A DNA stretch of 64,000 nt. Origin: Litorivita sp040371945. GTDB lineage: Bacteria > Pseudomonadota > Alphaproteobacteria > Rhodobacterales > Rhodobacteraceae. Position numbers and translations under genes: made by a program. Numbering within the stretch: the first letter of the stretch is position 1; every line of letters starts with the position of its first letter. The notes under the pieces were generated by a model. That model was not told the origin of the DNA and did no database searches. It was given only the letters and a program-made list of their open reading frames with translations. This document shows, piece after piece, positions 35,314 to 43,952 of the stretch. The stretch covers positions 1,736,001 to 1,800,000 of the forward strand of contig NZ_BAABWS010000001.1 of the NCBI RefSeq assembly GCF_040371945.1, read 5' to 3'.

Positions 35314-35700
35314 CTACATCGCGCCGAGCACCGCGCCGATTACTGCGCAGCCAAGGCAGGCATAGCCGCCATCAATCAAAGCCAATGCAGGTTTACGCAT
35401 CCCGTAGGCGTAGCACATCGCTAGCCATGGCGTGATAAAGAACGCGCCGATCCCGATCCCCGCAACAAATCCCGCGCCTGCGCCGTCGATGCCGGCCATG
35501 GCAAACATATGGCGCATCATTCCCGCCACAAGGATCATCGCCGCCCCGCTATAGATAAACGGCACAAATGATCCGCCCTTGGGCTTTCCGGCCTCGTCTG
35601 TCTCGATCTGCGCTGCGGCCATCCACGGCTTCGACAGGCTCATATACCATACGGCTCCTGTCGCAAATCCGGCCAGCGCCGCCAGTAAGACTGCTATCAT
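35314..35700 (-). CDS. DUF1761 family membrane protein
   Basis: The 128-residue protein has four hydrophobic segments. It starts with MIAVLLAALAGFATGAVWYM followed by SLSKPWMAAA, the DUF1761 pattern of an N-terminal helix with a G-x-x-W-Y/F element. No function is established. A GGGGAGGAT ribosome-binding site precedes it. It reads leftward away from the NosR-like gene and ends opposite the candidate sRNA terminator. Confidence 0.82.
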   Translation of the reverse strand: MIAVLLAALAGFATGAVWYMSLSKPWMAAAQIETDEAGKPKGGSFVPFIYSGAAMILVAGMMRHMFAMAGIDGAGAGFVAGIGIGAFFITPWLAMCYAYGMRKPALALIDGGYACLGCAVIGAVLGAM

Positions 35701-35832
35701 CTCGCGATCCTCCCCTTGGTTGCCTCAGGCTAGCGCGCCGCACATAGATCTGGCCAGTGTTTTCGGCAGGCCCGCGCCTCTCATACCTTTGTCGCATATC
35801 GCGGGTCCGCACGGCGCGCCAATCTGCGCCCT

Positions 35833-37911
35833 ATGAGGGAGGCCATTTCTGTTCTTTTTGCGCTGCTGGTGTTGCTGGCTGCGCCGCTCCGCGCCGAGGT
35901 TTTCGACCGCGCCGCGATAGAACCCTTTGTCGTGCCGCCCTATTCCTTGGGCGAATTGGTCAATGACAAGGGCGTCTATCAGTTGCTCAATTCCGGCGGC
36001 GCCGAGGCCGGATTTGTCTTTCAAACCGAACCGCTTGCGCCGTTGCCTGGATTTTCCGGAGCGCCGATCAACCTGTTGGTCATTCTCGATGCCGAGGCCA
36101 AATTCATCGATGTGCGCCTGCTCGATCACAACGAGCCGATCTTTGTCTCTGGCCTCGGCCAAGCGCCGTTTCACAAATTCGTCGAACAATATCGCGGCCA
36201 TTCGATCAGCACGCCTTTGGTGGTCGGCACCCCTTATGGCGCGGCCGATGCGGGCGGCGCTTTGGTCTATCTCGACGGGGTGACAAAAGCCACGGCTAGC
36301 GTGCGCATCGCCCATGAAAGCATCCTCGCCGCCGCCCTCGGCGTCGCGCGCGAAAAGATGCAAGGCGTGAACACCGGCCCGCCGTCCTATCCCGACCCCG
36401 CGGTCACCGAGACGCTGACATGGGCCGACCTGCTCGATCAGGGTCTCGTGGGCCGTCTGACGGTCAGCAACGCCGAGGTCGAGGCGTTGTTCAAAGGCAC
36501 GCTTTGGGAGGGCGACGATCCGCTGGCTCTGGACGATCCGAGCGGCATATATCTTGACCTTTATGCCATTGATCTGGGCCCGCAATCGATCGCCAGTGCA
36601 GTGCTTGCGCCCGATACATTGGCCGAACTTGCGGCCTTTCGCGCCGTGACGCCCGATGCCGCGCCGGTGCTCTTGCTGGATGCAGGGCGGCACGGGTTGG
36701 TGTCGGACAATTTCGTGCGTAACACCGCGCCCGACCGTATTTCGGCGGTCCAAGACGGGTTTCCCGTGGCCCTTCGCGATGCGGATCTGTTCATCACCTT
36801 GAACGACGATCTGCCGAGCGAGCTTTCGGACGCGGCCGCGATTATCTTGCGCTCGGATCGCCGTCTTGGCTTCGATCCCTCGCGGCCTTGGATCTTGACC
36901 CTGCAGGCCCCGCGCGCCCACGGGATTTTCCAACCCGAGATCGGCACAAAGGACCTGTCGGTCGAGCTTAAAACCGATGAGCGGTTCTACAAACAAGACC
37001 TCGCCCCGCGCCCCGTGCCGCCGTGGGTCGAAGCCCTCCGCGGGCGCAGCACGGATCTGGTGGTTCTGGCCGTGGGCCTGACCGCGCTGGGCATCGTGAT
37101 GGGTTTTGCGATGCGCCAACTGGCGGCGCACCCGCGGTTCGGCGCGATCCGCCTTGGGGTGCTGGCGGTGATGCTTGGGTTTGTCGGCTGGCACGGGCAG
37201 GGGCAATTGAGCATCGTCACCGTTCTGGCGACATTGCGCACGCTGTGGGAGGGGGGCAATTTCGCCTATCTTCTCTATGACCCTTTCTCCTTGATGATCT
37301 GGGCCGTGGTGATTGTCAGCTTTGTGCTTTGGGGCAGGGGGTTCTTTTGCGGCTGGCTGTGCCCCTTTGGCGCGCTGCAAGAATTCGCCGACCGTCTTGG
37401 CCGCCTGCTCCGGCTGCCCAAAATTGAGCCGTCTGCCAAATGGGACGCGCGGCTTAAATCGGTCAAATATCTGGTGCTCTTGGGGATGATTGCCGCCGTG
37501 TTCTACAACCCTGCCAGCGTCGATAAAGTGGCCGAGATCGAGCCGTTCAAAACCGCCATCACCGTCTATTTCGTGCGCGAGTGGTATTACGTCGCCTATG
37601 CGGCGTTCTGGCTTGTGCTCGGCATGGTCACCTTCAAAGGCTTTTGCCGCTATGTCTGCCCCTTGGGCGCGGTCATGGCGATTGGCGGTTTGCTGCGCAG
37701 GCGCAAATGGATCGACCGGCGCGCCGAATGCGGATCGCCCTGCCAGTTGTGCAAGGTGAAATGCAAATACGGATCGATCAAGCAAAACGGCGCCATCGAT
37801 TATTCGGAATGTTTTCAATGCCTCGATTGCGTGACGATCCACGACGATCCGGCGCAATGCGTGCCGCTGATCCTCAAGGCGCGCAAAGCCAAGCGGGAGA
37901 TCGCCGCATGA
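35833..37911 (+). CDS. NosR/NirI-like flavin and Fe-S membrane electron carrier
   Basis: The 692-residue protein has a signal peptide, a periplasmic FMN-binding domain, and a membrane core. The FMN domain carries the flavinylation-type motif DGVTKATAS at 148-156, whose threonine would carry covalent FMN. The membrane core starts near residue 410. Cysteine pairs lie in CGWLCP (506, 510) and CRYVCP (605, 609). A C-terminal ferredoxin-like part has cysteines at 633, 637, 640, 644 and at 660, 663, 666, 676, enough for two 4Fe-4S clusters. NosR normally passes electrons to nitrous-oxide reductase, but no nosZ is here. Its coupling to apbE and the PQQ genes suggests an electron path for alcohol oxidation or a reductive periplasmic step. 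Confidence 0.85.
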   Translation: MREAISVLFALLVLLAAPLRAEVFDRAAIEPFVVPPYSLGELVNDKGVYQLLNSGGAEAGFVFQTEPLAPLPGFSGAPINLLVILDAEAKFIDVRLLDHNEPIFVSGLGQAPFHKFVEQYRGHSISTPLVVGTPYGAADAGGALVYLDGVTKATASVRIAHESILAAALGVAREKMQGVNTGPPSYPDPAVTETLTWADLLDQGLVGRLTVSNAEVEALFKGTLWEGDDPLALDDPSGIYLDLYAIDLGPQSIASAVLAPDTLAELAAFRAVTPDAAPVLLLDAGRHGLVSDNFVRNTAPDRISAVQDGFPVALRDADLFITLNDDLPSELSDAAAIILRSDRRLGFDPSRPWILTLQAPRAHGIFQPEIGTKDLSVELKTDERFYKQDLAPRPVPPWVEALRGRSTDLVVLAVGLTALGIVMGFAMRQLAAHPRFGAIRLGVLAVMLGFVGWHGQGQLSIVTVLATLRTLWEGGNFAYLLYDPFSLMIWAVVIVSFVLWGRGFFCGWLCPFGALQEFADRLGRLLRLPKIEPSAKWDARLKSVKYLVLLGMIAAVFYNPASVDKVAEIEPFKTAITVYFVREWYYVAYAAFWLVLGMVTFKGFCRYVCPLGAVMAIGGLLRRRKWIDRRAECGSPCQLCKVKCKYGSIKQNGAIDYSECFQCLDCVTIHDDPAQCVPLILKARKAKREIAA

Positions 37912-38804
37912 GCCTCACGCGCCGCCGATTTCTGTCGATCACCGCCGCCGGTGCGATTGCCGGATCTGCCGCGACCGCGCGCAGCGTGCCCGCCCGTTGG
38001 CAAGGCACAGCTTTGGGCGCCGAGGCGCAGGTCACGCTTTACGGGATGGAGACCGAGGCTCTGCGCGCGGTGCCGCATCTTTTGGCCCAGATCGAGCAGC
38101 AGTTCAGCCTTTATGACCAAAAATCGACCCTATCCTTGCTTAATCGCGCAAAGTCCCTACGCCAGCCGCCACGGTATTTTGCCGATCTTCTGACGCTGTG
38201 CGGCGAGATGCATGGCGCGACGGGCGGGCGGTTCGACCCCACGGTGCAGCCGCTTTGGCACGCCTTGGCGCGGGGGCAGGATATCGCCGCAGCGCGCGCC
38301 AGTATCGGTTTCGACCGCGTGCAAGTCACGCCCGATCATATCGCGATCGGCGCGGAGCAGGCCTTGACCCTCAACGGGATTGCCCAAGGCTTTGCCACTG
38401 ATCTGGTCACCGCGTATTTGCGCGATCTCGGTGCGCGCGAAGTTTTGGTCAATATTGGCGAGTATCGCGCGCTTGGCGGCCCGTTCCGCTTGGGCCTGTC
38501 GGATCCGGCGCTCGATCTGCATGGCTGGCAAAGCCTGACCGGCACGGCCTTGGCCACATCCAGCCCCGCGGCGCTGCGCCTTGGGCCGGACCAAGGCCAT
38601 GTCCTTGATCCGCTTGGCCTTGCACCTGCGCTTTGGTCGTCAGTGACGGTGGAGGCCGAGACTGCGGCCGTTGCCGACGCGCTCTCGACCGCGATGTGCC
38701 ATATGGACGGGGCGCAGATCGACGCCGTTCTCGCACGGCGCGCCGATGCGGTGCGGGTGATATTGGTCAGCTTTGAGGGCGAAGTGGGCCAGCGGCGGGT
38801 TTGA
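37908..38804 (+). CDS. apbE: FAD:protein FMN transferase ApbE
   Basis: ApbE attaches FMN covalently to a Thr/Ser of exported flavoproteins such as NqrC, RnfG and NosR. The 298-residue protein has a twin-arginine-type N-terminus RRRFLSITAAGAIAG. The ApbE domain includes SLYDQKSTLSLLN, TGGRFDPTVQPLW, LNGIAQGFATDLV and VNIGEYRALG. A C-terminal metal site lies near VEAETAAVADALSTA. It overlaps the NosR-like gene by ATGA, so that protein is its evident substrate. The ATG at 37908 is the coupled start. Confidence 0.92.
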   Translation: MSLTRRRFLSITAAGAIAGSAATARSVPARWQGTALGAEAQVTLYGMETEALRAVPHLLAQIEQQFSLYDQKSTLSLLNRAKSLRQPPRYFADLLTLCGEMHGATGGRFDPTVQPLWHALARGQDIAAARASIGFDRVQVTPDHIAIGAEQALTLNGIAQGFATDLVTAYLRDLGAREVLVNIGEYRALGGPFRLGLSDPALDLHGWQSLTGTALATSSPAALRLGPDQGHVLDPLGLAPALWSSVTVEAETAAVADALSTAMCHMDGAQIDAVLARRADAVRVILVSFEGEVGQRRV

Positions 38805-38806
38805 CC

Positions 38807-39709
38807 CTAGCGCTCGGGCGCCTGCCATGTCGCGCCGTATTTGGCGTAGATTGCGGCGATCCGCCCGTCGTCTAGCGCGGCAAAAATCGCATCATCCACC
38901 GCATATCCCAAGGCGCGGTAGCGAAAATTCACCGCCGTGCCCAACGTCCATTTGCCCACAGAAAACCCTGGCAAGGGCGGCTGATGGACTTTGATACCGG
39001 CGGCGGCACCCGCCTCAAGCTGCGTGCGCGGGCCCATCACGGCTTTGACCTCTCCGGCGGCCAAGGCTGCCATCGCATCTTGGGTCGCCGGATAGCGGCG
39101 CATGTTGCCCGAAAGCTGCCCGCCGGGGAAAGCGGTGAGATAAAAATCCGAGATCGAGTCGTTTTCGACGCCGACCGTATCAAAGCGGAAATAGGCCGGA
39201 ACCGGCGCTTCGCCATCGGGATAGGCCGCCTCGGAATAGGCAATCGCAATGCCTTCGGTCGCATATTGTCCGGTAAACACCACCTGTTCGACGCGGCAGG
39301 CAAAGCTGCTGTCATAGGGGATATGCATCATGACATTGGCAACGCGCCCGCCGGTGACCGGCCCCTTCCACACCCAATTGCGCAGGTCGGCCTCAAGGTT
39401 CTCGCCCGCCGCGACCAGCCTGAATTTCGGCTCGACCCCCAAGGCATCGGCGATCAAGGCGCCGATCTCGACGTCGATCCCCACGGGCTTGCCGCCCTCC
39501 AGATAGGAATAGGGCGGGAAATCCTCGAACAATGCGATGTCGATCCAGCCGCGTTCGGTGATTTGGTCGAGGTCTTGCCCAACGATATCGCGGCTGGCGT
39601 TTTGCGGTTTGGGCTGCGGGACGTAATCCTCACAACGCGCAAAAGCCTGCCCCGAAAGGCAGGCTAAGGCGACAAGCCCGAAGGCGGTGTTGCGCAAGAC
39701 ATTTCGCAT
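38807..39709 (-). CDS. Quinoprotein-associated periplasmic binding protein (MoxJ/XoxJ-like)
   Basis: The 300-residue protein has a signal peptide ending at AFA-R. A type 2 periplasmic binding fold follows, with ALFEDFPPYSYLEGGKPVGIDVEIGALIADALGV and a C-terminal ALDDGRIAAIYAKYG. This subfamily occurs next to PQQ-dependent dehydrogenases and cytochromes. XoxJ is proposed to help mature or activate XoxF rather than import solutes. It is one base downstream of the cytochrome gene, so the two form an operon. No cognate permease of the amino-acid type is adjacent. Confidence 0.85.
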   Translation of the reverse strand: MRNVLRNTAFGLVALACLSGQAFARCEDYVPQPKPQNASRDIVGQDLDQITERGWIDIALFEDFPPYSYLEGGKPVGIDVEIGALIADALGVEPKFRLVAAGENLEADLRNWVWKGPVTGGRVANVMMHIPYDSSFACRVEQVVFTGQYATEGIAIAYSEAAYPDGEAPVPAYFRFDTVGVENDSISDFYLTAFPGGQLSGNMRRYPATQDAMAALAAGEVKAVMGPRTQLEAGAAAGIKVHQPPLPGFSVGKWTLGTAVNFRYRALGYAVDDAIFAALDDGRIAAIYAKYGATWQAPER

Positions 39710-39710
39710 G

Positions 39711-40397
39711 TTAATGCGCGACCGATAGTCCGATCGTCAGGGTTTCGGCGGCTTGCTTCATCGCCCCCTCCGATCCATCCAATTGCTTGGCGGCGCGAAA
39801 GGCGATGGAATCGGCCACCGGCGCGCCCGAGAGCGTTTCGATCTTGCCCGCGATCTCTTCAAGGCGCGGTTTGACCGCTGCGACATCGGCGCTGCCATCG
39901 GCGAGGCTGTCGCGCAGGGCTTGAAGCTCGTCCGCGTATTCGTCGAGCATGTCCTGATCAGGGCGGGTTTCGATATAGGTGCGGATCGCCCAACCGGCTT
40001 TTTGCCCCAAAACCTCTTCAAAGGCCGGCATTTTGGTGGTGCCATTTTGAGTATAGCCGACACGGAAGCGTTCGGCATACCATTCATCGCCGTATTCTTC
40101 GGCCTCAAGGTAGCGCAAATCGGGGGCCAAACCGCCCGAAATCACCTCAAGCCCGTGGCAACGCGCGCAGTTCTGGTTATAGCCCGACGCGCCGATTTCG
40201 ATTGCCGTGGTCCAAACCTCGTCGCCTTGGTCGCGGTAGGGGTTTTCGGTCAACCACTCTTCGCCCACATCGGGCAGCGCATCAGTGTTCATCGGTTGCG
40301 GCGCGACATCGCCATGACCATAAACCATACCGGCTCCCGCCAGCGTGCAAAAAGCGGCCAAAGCAGCGCGCGCGGGCAGTTTGCGCAAAGATGTCAT
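39711..40397 (-). CDS. Cytochrome c-550, PedF/XoxG-like
   Basis: The 228-residue protein has a signal peptide and one class I heme-binding motif, CARCH (Cys77, Cys80, His81). Met123 in TTKMPAF is the likely sixth ligand. A 100-residue helical tail rich in Glu and Ala (DEYADELQALRDSLADG) follows and is longer than in typical cytochromes c. It probably accepts electrons from the PQQ dehydrogenase. GGGAGGAAA precedes the ATG. A copy of the island motif lies 98 bases upstream on the same strand. Confidence 0.87.
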   Translation of the reverse strand: MTSLRKLPARAALAAFCTLAGAGMVYGHGDVAPQPMNTDALPDVGEEWLTENPYRDQGDEVWTTAIEIGASGYNQNCARCHGLEVISGGLAPDLRYLEAEEYGDEWYAERFRVGYTQNGTTKMPAFEEVLGQKAGWAIRTYIETRPDQDMLDEYADELQALRDSLADGSADVAAVKPRLEEIAGKIETLSGAPVADSIAFRAAKQLDGSEGAMKQAAETLTIGLSVAH

Positions 40398-40494
40398 GTG
40401 GTTTCCTCCCATATACCTGTTCGACATGTGTCATAAGGTGTGTCGTGAGCCTATCGCTATTGGACTTTGGTTTAAATATACGAAAGGCGAGACG

Positions 40495-40503
40495 ATGGTC
40501 GTA
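40495..40503 (-). promoter_or_regulatory. Island motif copy upstream of the cytochrome c-550 gene
   Basis: The minus strand reads TACGACCATCG, matching nine of nine core positions TACGACCAT shared with the dehydrogenase promoter. It lies between the divergent cytochrome and ABC binding-protein genes and could serve both. Confidence 0.55.
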
Positions 40504-40554
40504 GTGGTCCCGCCTGCGGTGCCGCTCTAGCCTCGTCTGTCAGGGAGGAGTGTC

Positions 40555-41757
40555 ATGAGGCTGCGTTTGCGCATCTGGTTGGTTTTGCTTGGAGGTTTGG
40601 GGCTGTTTGGAGCGCCGACCCAAACCTTGGCCCAAACGAGCGCGAAGGAGGGGCCGCACCTTGCGGTCACCTATCTTTCCGCGCGTCCCGCGCCGCCGCC
40701 GACCCTGTCGAACCTTGATCCCGTGCCCGAGGATTTGGGCCGTGCGGGGGCAGAATTGGCGCGCGCCGACAATGCCACCACGGGGCGGTTTTTGAATCAT
40801 CACTATGCGCTGGAAACAGTCACTGTTTCGCCTGAAAATGGCGTCGAGGCGGCGCGCGCTGCCTTATCGGCATCGCCCTATCTGATCATCGATGCCGCGC
40901 CGGACCTGTTGCTCCAGATTGCGGATTTGCCCGAGGCCAAGGGCGCGATATTGTTCAACGTGGGCGCGCCCGATCCCGCGCTGCGCAGCGCGAAATGCCG
41001 CTCGAACCTGCTGCATACCGCCGCCTCCTATGCGATGCGCGCCGATGCGCTTTCGCAATTTTTGGTCTCTAAGCGTTGGGGCAAAACCGCGCTCATCGCT
41101 GGCCCCGCCCCGCAAGACCAAGCCTTCGCCGCTGCCATCGAGGCCAGCTTGGCCAAATTCGGCCTTCGGGCGGGCAAGCGCGCGGATTGGAGCGCCGATG
41201 CCGATATGCGCCGCACTGCCTCGCAAGAGGTGCCGCTTTTCACCCAAGCTTTGGGCGATCATGACGTGTTGATTGTCGCGGATGAGGCCAATGATTTTGC
41301 CCGCTATGTGGTCTATAATACATGGCTGGCGCGGCCTGTTGCCGGATCGGTCGGCCTGCGCCCCGCTGCATGGGGCCGCGTGGTCGAACAATGGGGCGCG
41401 GCGCAACTGCAATCTCGGTTCCGCGATCTGGCGGGGCGCGATATGCAGCCGCGCGATTACGCCGCTTGGGCCGCAATGCGCAGCCTTGGCGAGGCGATGA
41501 CGCGCGTGAATTCCGCCCAAATAGAGACGCTTCGCGCCTATATCCTGTCCGATACATTCGAGTTGGCAGGCTTTAAGGGGCGGCCCCTGTCCTATCGCGC
41601 ATGGAACGGGCAATTGCGCCAACCGATCCCGCTTTTGCATGATGACGCGGTCGTCGCCAATGCGCCGCTCGACGGGTTCTTGCATCAAAATAACGAGCTG
41701 GACAGCCTCGGGCTGGACCGCCCCGAAAGCGCCTGCACTGCTTTTGAAGGAGAGTGA
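40555..41757 (+). CDS. PQQ-system ABC transporter substrate-binding protein
   Basis: The 400-residue protein has a signal peptide ending at TLA-Q. Its fold resembles branched-chain amino-acid binding proteins, with RAGAELARADNATTGRFLNHHY, ALIAGPAPQDQAF and AWAAMRSLGEAM. It matches the family found only beside PQQ-dependent alcohol dehydrogenase systems (TIGR03863 type). It leads a rightward set with a beta-propeller, a small secreted protein, an ATPase and a permease. In Pseudomonas putida the related PedA1A2BC set was linked with growth at low lanthanide. Whether this protein binds a metal, metal complex or alcohol is unknown. Confidence 0.85.
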   Translation: MRLRLRIWLVLLGGLGLFGAPTQTLAQTSAKEGPHLAVTYLSARPAPPPTLSNLDPVPEDLGRAGAELARADNATTGRFLNHHYALETVTVSPENGVEAARAALSASPYLIIDAAPDLLLQIADLPEAKGAILFNVGAPDPALRSAKCRSNLLHTAASYAMRADALSQFLVSKRWGKTALIAGPAPQDQAFAAAIEASLAKFGLRAGKRADWSADADMRRTASQEVPLFTQALGDHDVLIVADEANDFARYVVYNTWLARPVAGSVGLRPAAWGRVVEQWGAAQLQSRFRDLAGRDMQPRDYAAWAAMRSLGEAMTRVNSAQIETLRAYILSDTFELAGFKGRPLSYRAWNGQLRQPIPLLHDDAVVANAPLDGFLHQNNELDSLGLDRPESACTAFEGE

Positions 41758-41758
41758 T

Positions 41759-42715
41759 ATGTATCTACGTTTCGCTATGATCGCCTGTCTTTTCGCCGCG
41801 CCCCTGAGCGCCGAAGAAATCTGGGTAACCAACGAAAAGGACGACACGGTCAGCGTGATTGATGTCGCCAGTTTGGAGGTCATCCGCACGATTGCGACCG
41901 GCGAGCGCCCGCGCGGCATCACCTTCAGCCATGATTACAGCCGCGTTTATATCTGTGCCTCCGACAGCGACACGGTGCAGGTGATGGACCCGAACACCGG
42001 CGAGATATTGCACGATCTGCCGTCGGGCGAAGACCCCGAGCAATTCGTCCTGCACCCTGACGACCGCCACCTCTATATCGCCAATGAAGATGACGCCATC
42101 ACCACGGTGGTGGATGTGGTTGATCGCCGCGTTGTGGCGCAAATCGACGTCGGGATCGAACCCGAAGGCATGGCCGTCTCGCCCGATGGCAAAATCGCGA
42201 TCACCACCTCCGAAACCACCAATATGGCCCATTGGATCGACACGGAAACTCAAAGCCTCTTTGCCAACACTTTGGTCGATTCCCGCCCGCGCCATGCCGA
42301 GTTCACCAAAGAGGGCACCGAGCTTTGGGTCAGCGCCGAAATCGGCGGCACGGTGAGCGTGTTTTCAGTCTCTGATCAGGCGGAACTTGCCAAAATGAGC
42401 TTTGCCATCACCGGCATTCACGAGGACCGTATTCAGCCCGTCGGCTTTGAATTTACCGAAGACGAAAAGACCGCTTTCGTCGCCCTTGGCCCCGCCAACC
42501 ATCTGGCCGTTGTGAATGCCCAAACCTATGAGGTGGAAGATTATATTCTCGTTGGGCGGCGGGTTTGGCATATGGCGTTCAACAGCGACAAGAGCCTGCT
42601 GTTCACCACCAATGGCGTGTCCGGCGATGTGACGGTCGTGGATGTGGCCAAACGCAAGGCGATCAAAACCATCAAAGTCGGCCGCTTCCCTTGGGGCGCG
42701 GCGCTGCGTCCGTGA
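41759..42715 (+). CDS. PQQ-associated YVTN beta-propeller protein
   Basis: The 318-residue exported protein has a signal peptide cut near LSA-E. Repeated YVTN-type blades follow, for example VTNEKDDTVSVIDVASLEVIRTIATGERPRGITFS, YIANEDDAITTVVDVVDRRVVAQI and FTTNGVSGDVTVVDVAKRKAIKTIKVG. It belongs to the beta-propeller family tied to PQQ catabolic gene sets (TIGR03866 type). It starts one base after the binding-protein stop. It is distinct from the PQQ enzymes since the tryptophan docking motifs are absent. It likely acts in the periplasm with the ABC system. Confidence 0.87.
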   Translation: MYLRFAMIACLFAAPLSAEEIWVTNEKDDTVSVIDVASLEVIRTIATGERPRGITFSHDYSRVYICASDSDTVQVMDPNTGEILHDLPSGEDPEQFVLHPDDRHLYIANEDDAITTVVDVVDRRVVAQIDVGIEPEGMAVSPDGKIAITTSETTNMAHWIDTETQSLFANTLVDSRPRHAEFTKEGTELWVSAEIGGTVSVFSVSDQAELAKMSFAITGIHEDRIQPVGFEFTEDEKTAFVALGPANHLAVVNAQTYEVEDYILVGRRVWHMAFNSDKSLLFTTNGVSGDVTVVDVAKRKAIKTIKVGRFPWGAALRP

Positions 42716-42731
42716 AGATTGGAGAAAGAAG

Positions 42732-43184
42732 ATGATGAAGACCGCAAAAATAGCCGCATTGAGCGCGATCCTATTGGCCACCTCCGCGCCGACATGGGCG
42801 GATGAAGACGCGCCGAAATTCGGATTGGCGGGGCTTTTGTCCAGCAAGAACAAACACGACCTGCCCGAGGTGATCTTGTCGGCGGGCATGCCGTTGAGCG
42901 ATGCGCCGTGGCGGCTCAAATCCGGCGCCTATTACGAGGTCGAAATCACTTCGGACGGCAGTCAGGAGCTGGCGCTCAAGGGGGCCGATTTCTTTCGTGC
43001 GATCTGGATCGACGAGATCGTGATCGAAGGGTTGGAAATCCGTCCTTTGGGCCTTGATAGTGTCGAATTTGACGAGGCGGGCACGATGGAAATCGGCTTT
43101 ATTGCGCTCAAGCCCGGATCGTATAACCTGCATGTGCCTGGCACCACGGGCGAGACGCAGCGTTTGGAGATCACGATTGAATAA
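42732..43184 (+). CDS. Small exported protein, cupredoxin-like without copper ligands
   Basis: The 150-residue protein has a signal peptide ending at TWA-D. The remainder is all-beta in appearance. Its C-terminal pattern EIGFIALKPGSYNLHVPGTTGET recalls the last strands of cupredoxins, where a Cys and a His usually bind copper. Here no cysteine is present anywhere in the mature protein. SSKNKHDLPEVILSAGM and several Asp/Glu-rich turns could bind other cations. It lies between the beta-propeller and the ABC ATPase. I do not recognise a named family. Confidence 0.65.
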   Translation: MMKTAKIAALSAILLATSAPTWADEDAPKFGLAGLLSSKNKHDLPEVILSAGMPLSDAPWRLKSGAYYEVEITSDGSQELALKGADFFRAIWIDEIVIEGLEIRPLGLDSVEFDEAGTMEIGFIALKPGSYNLHVPGTTGETQRLEITIE

Positions 43185-43217
43185 CCCCGCCGACAGACGC
43201 AGCGCAGCGGTCCGCCC

Positions 43218-43952
43218 GTGAGCGGGATTCGCGCGCAAAACCTGAGCTTTTTCTACGGTCCGAAACAGGCGCTTGATGACGTGTCTTTCGAGGTGGCCGA
43301 GGGTCGGTTTTGCGCCCTGCTCGGGCCGAATGGTGCGGGTAAATCGACGCTGTTCTCCCTTCTCACACGGCTTTTTACGCCGCCGCAGGGGCGCATCGAA
43401 ATCGCGGGCGCCGATATGGCCGCCCATCCGCGCGCGGCATTGGCGCAAATGGGCGTGGTGTTTCAACAAACCACTTTGGATCTCGACCTGTCGGTGCGGC
43501 GCAACCTGTCGTATTTTGCCGCGCTGCAAGGGCTTGGCGGCAAGGACGCGGCGCGCCGGATTGACGGCGCTCTTGATCAATTGAGCATGCGCGAACGCGC
43601 CCATGAAAAGGCGCGCAGCCTCAACGGCGGGCATCGCCGCCGCGCCGAAATCGCCCGCGCCTTGATCCACCGGCCCAAGGTATTGCTTTTGGACGAGCCG
43701 ACCGTGGGTCTTGATGTGGCTGCGCGTCACGGAATTGTCTCTCATGTGCACGCTTTGGCCGAGGCGGGGCTTTGCGTGCTTTGGGCGACGCATCTGACCG
43801 ATGAAATCCAAGACGCGGATCAGCTAATCATGCTGCATCAGGGTCGCATTTTGCAAAACGGCCGCGCGGCAGAGATCGCCGCTGGCCGCCCTTTGACCGA
43901 GGTGTTTTTGCAGCACACGGGCCAAACCGCCGATGCGGGGGTGGCGCTGTGA
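43218..43952 (+). CDS. PQQ-system ABC transporter ATP-binding protein
   Basis: The 244-residue ATPase has Walker A GPNGAGKST at 36-44, Q-loop VVFQQTTLD, Walker B VLLLDEP at 155-161 and the switch histidine in WATHLTDE. The ABC signature is LNGGH (135-139) in place of LSGGQ. That substitution is, to my knowledge, typical of the PQQ-linked ATPases (TIGR03864 type). Translation starts at GTG. The downstream permease is an ABC-2 type, which usually exports, so this may be an efflux or envelope-loading system. The permease start overlaps the stop. Confidence 0.9.
   Translation: MSGIRAQNLSFFYGPKQALDDVSFEVAEGRFCALLGPNGAGKSTLFSLLTRLFTPPQGRIEIAGADMAAHPRAALAQMGVVFQQTTLDLDLSVRRNLSYFAALQGLGGKDAARRIDGALDQLSMRERAHEKARSLNGGHRRRAEIARALIHRPKVLLLDEPTVGLDVAARHGIVSHVHALAEAGLCVLWATHLTDEIQDADQLIMLHQGRILQNGRAAEIAAGRPLTEVFLQHTGQTADAGVAL

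Noticed and set aside
35725..37857. Long open frame of about 710 codons on the minus strand opposite the NosR-like gene
   Set aside because: It is an antisense shadow produced by GC-rich codon use. The plus-strand product has clear domains and cysteine motifs, and the antisense product is a low-complexity His/Arg/Gln-rich sequence.
40815..40830. TGTTTCGCCTGAAAAT inside the binding-protein gene as a parS-like site
   Set aside because: Four mismatches and loss of the central CACGTG.
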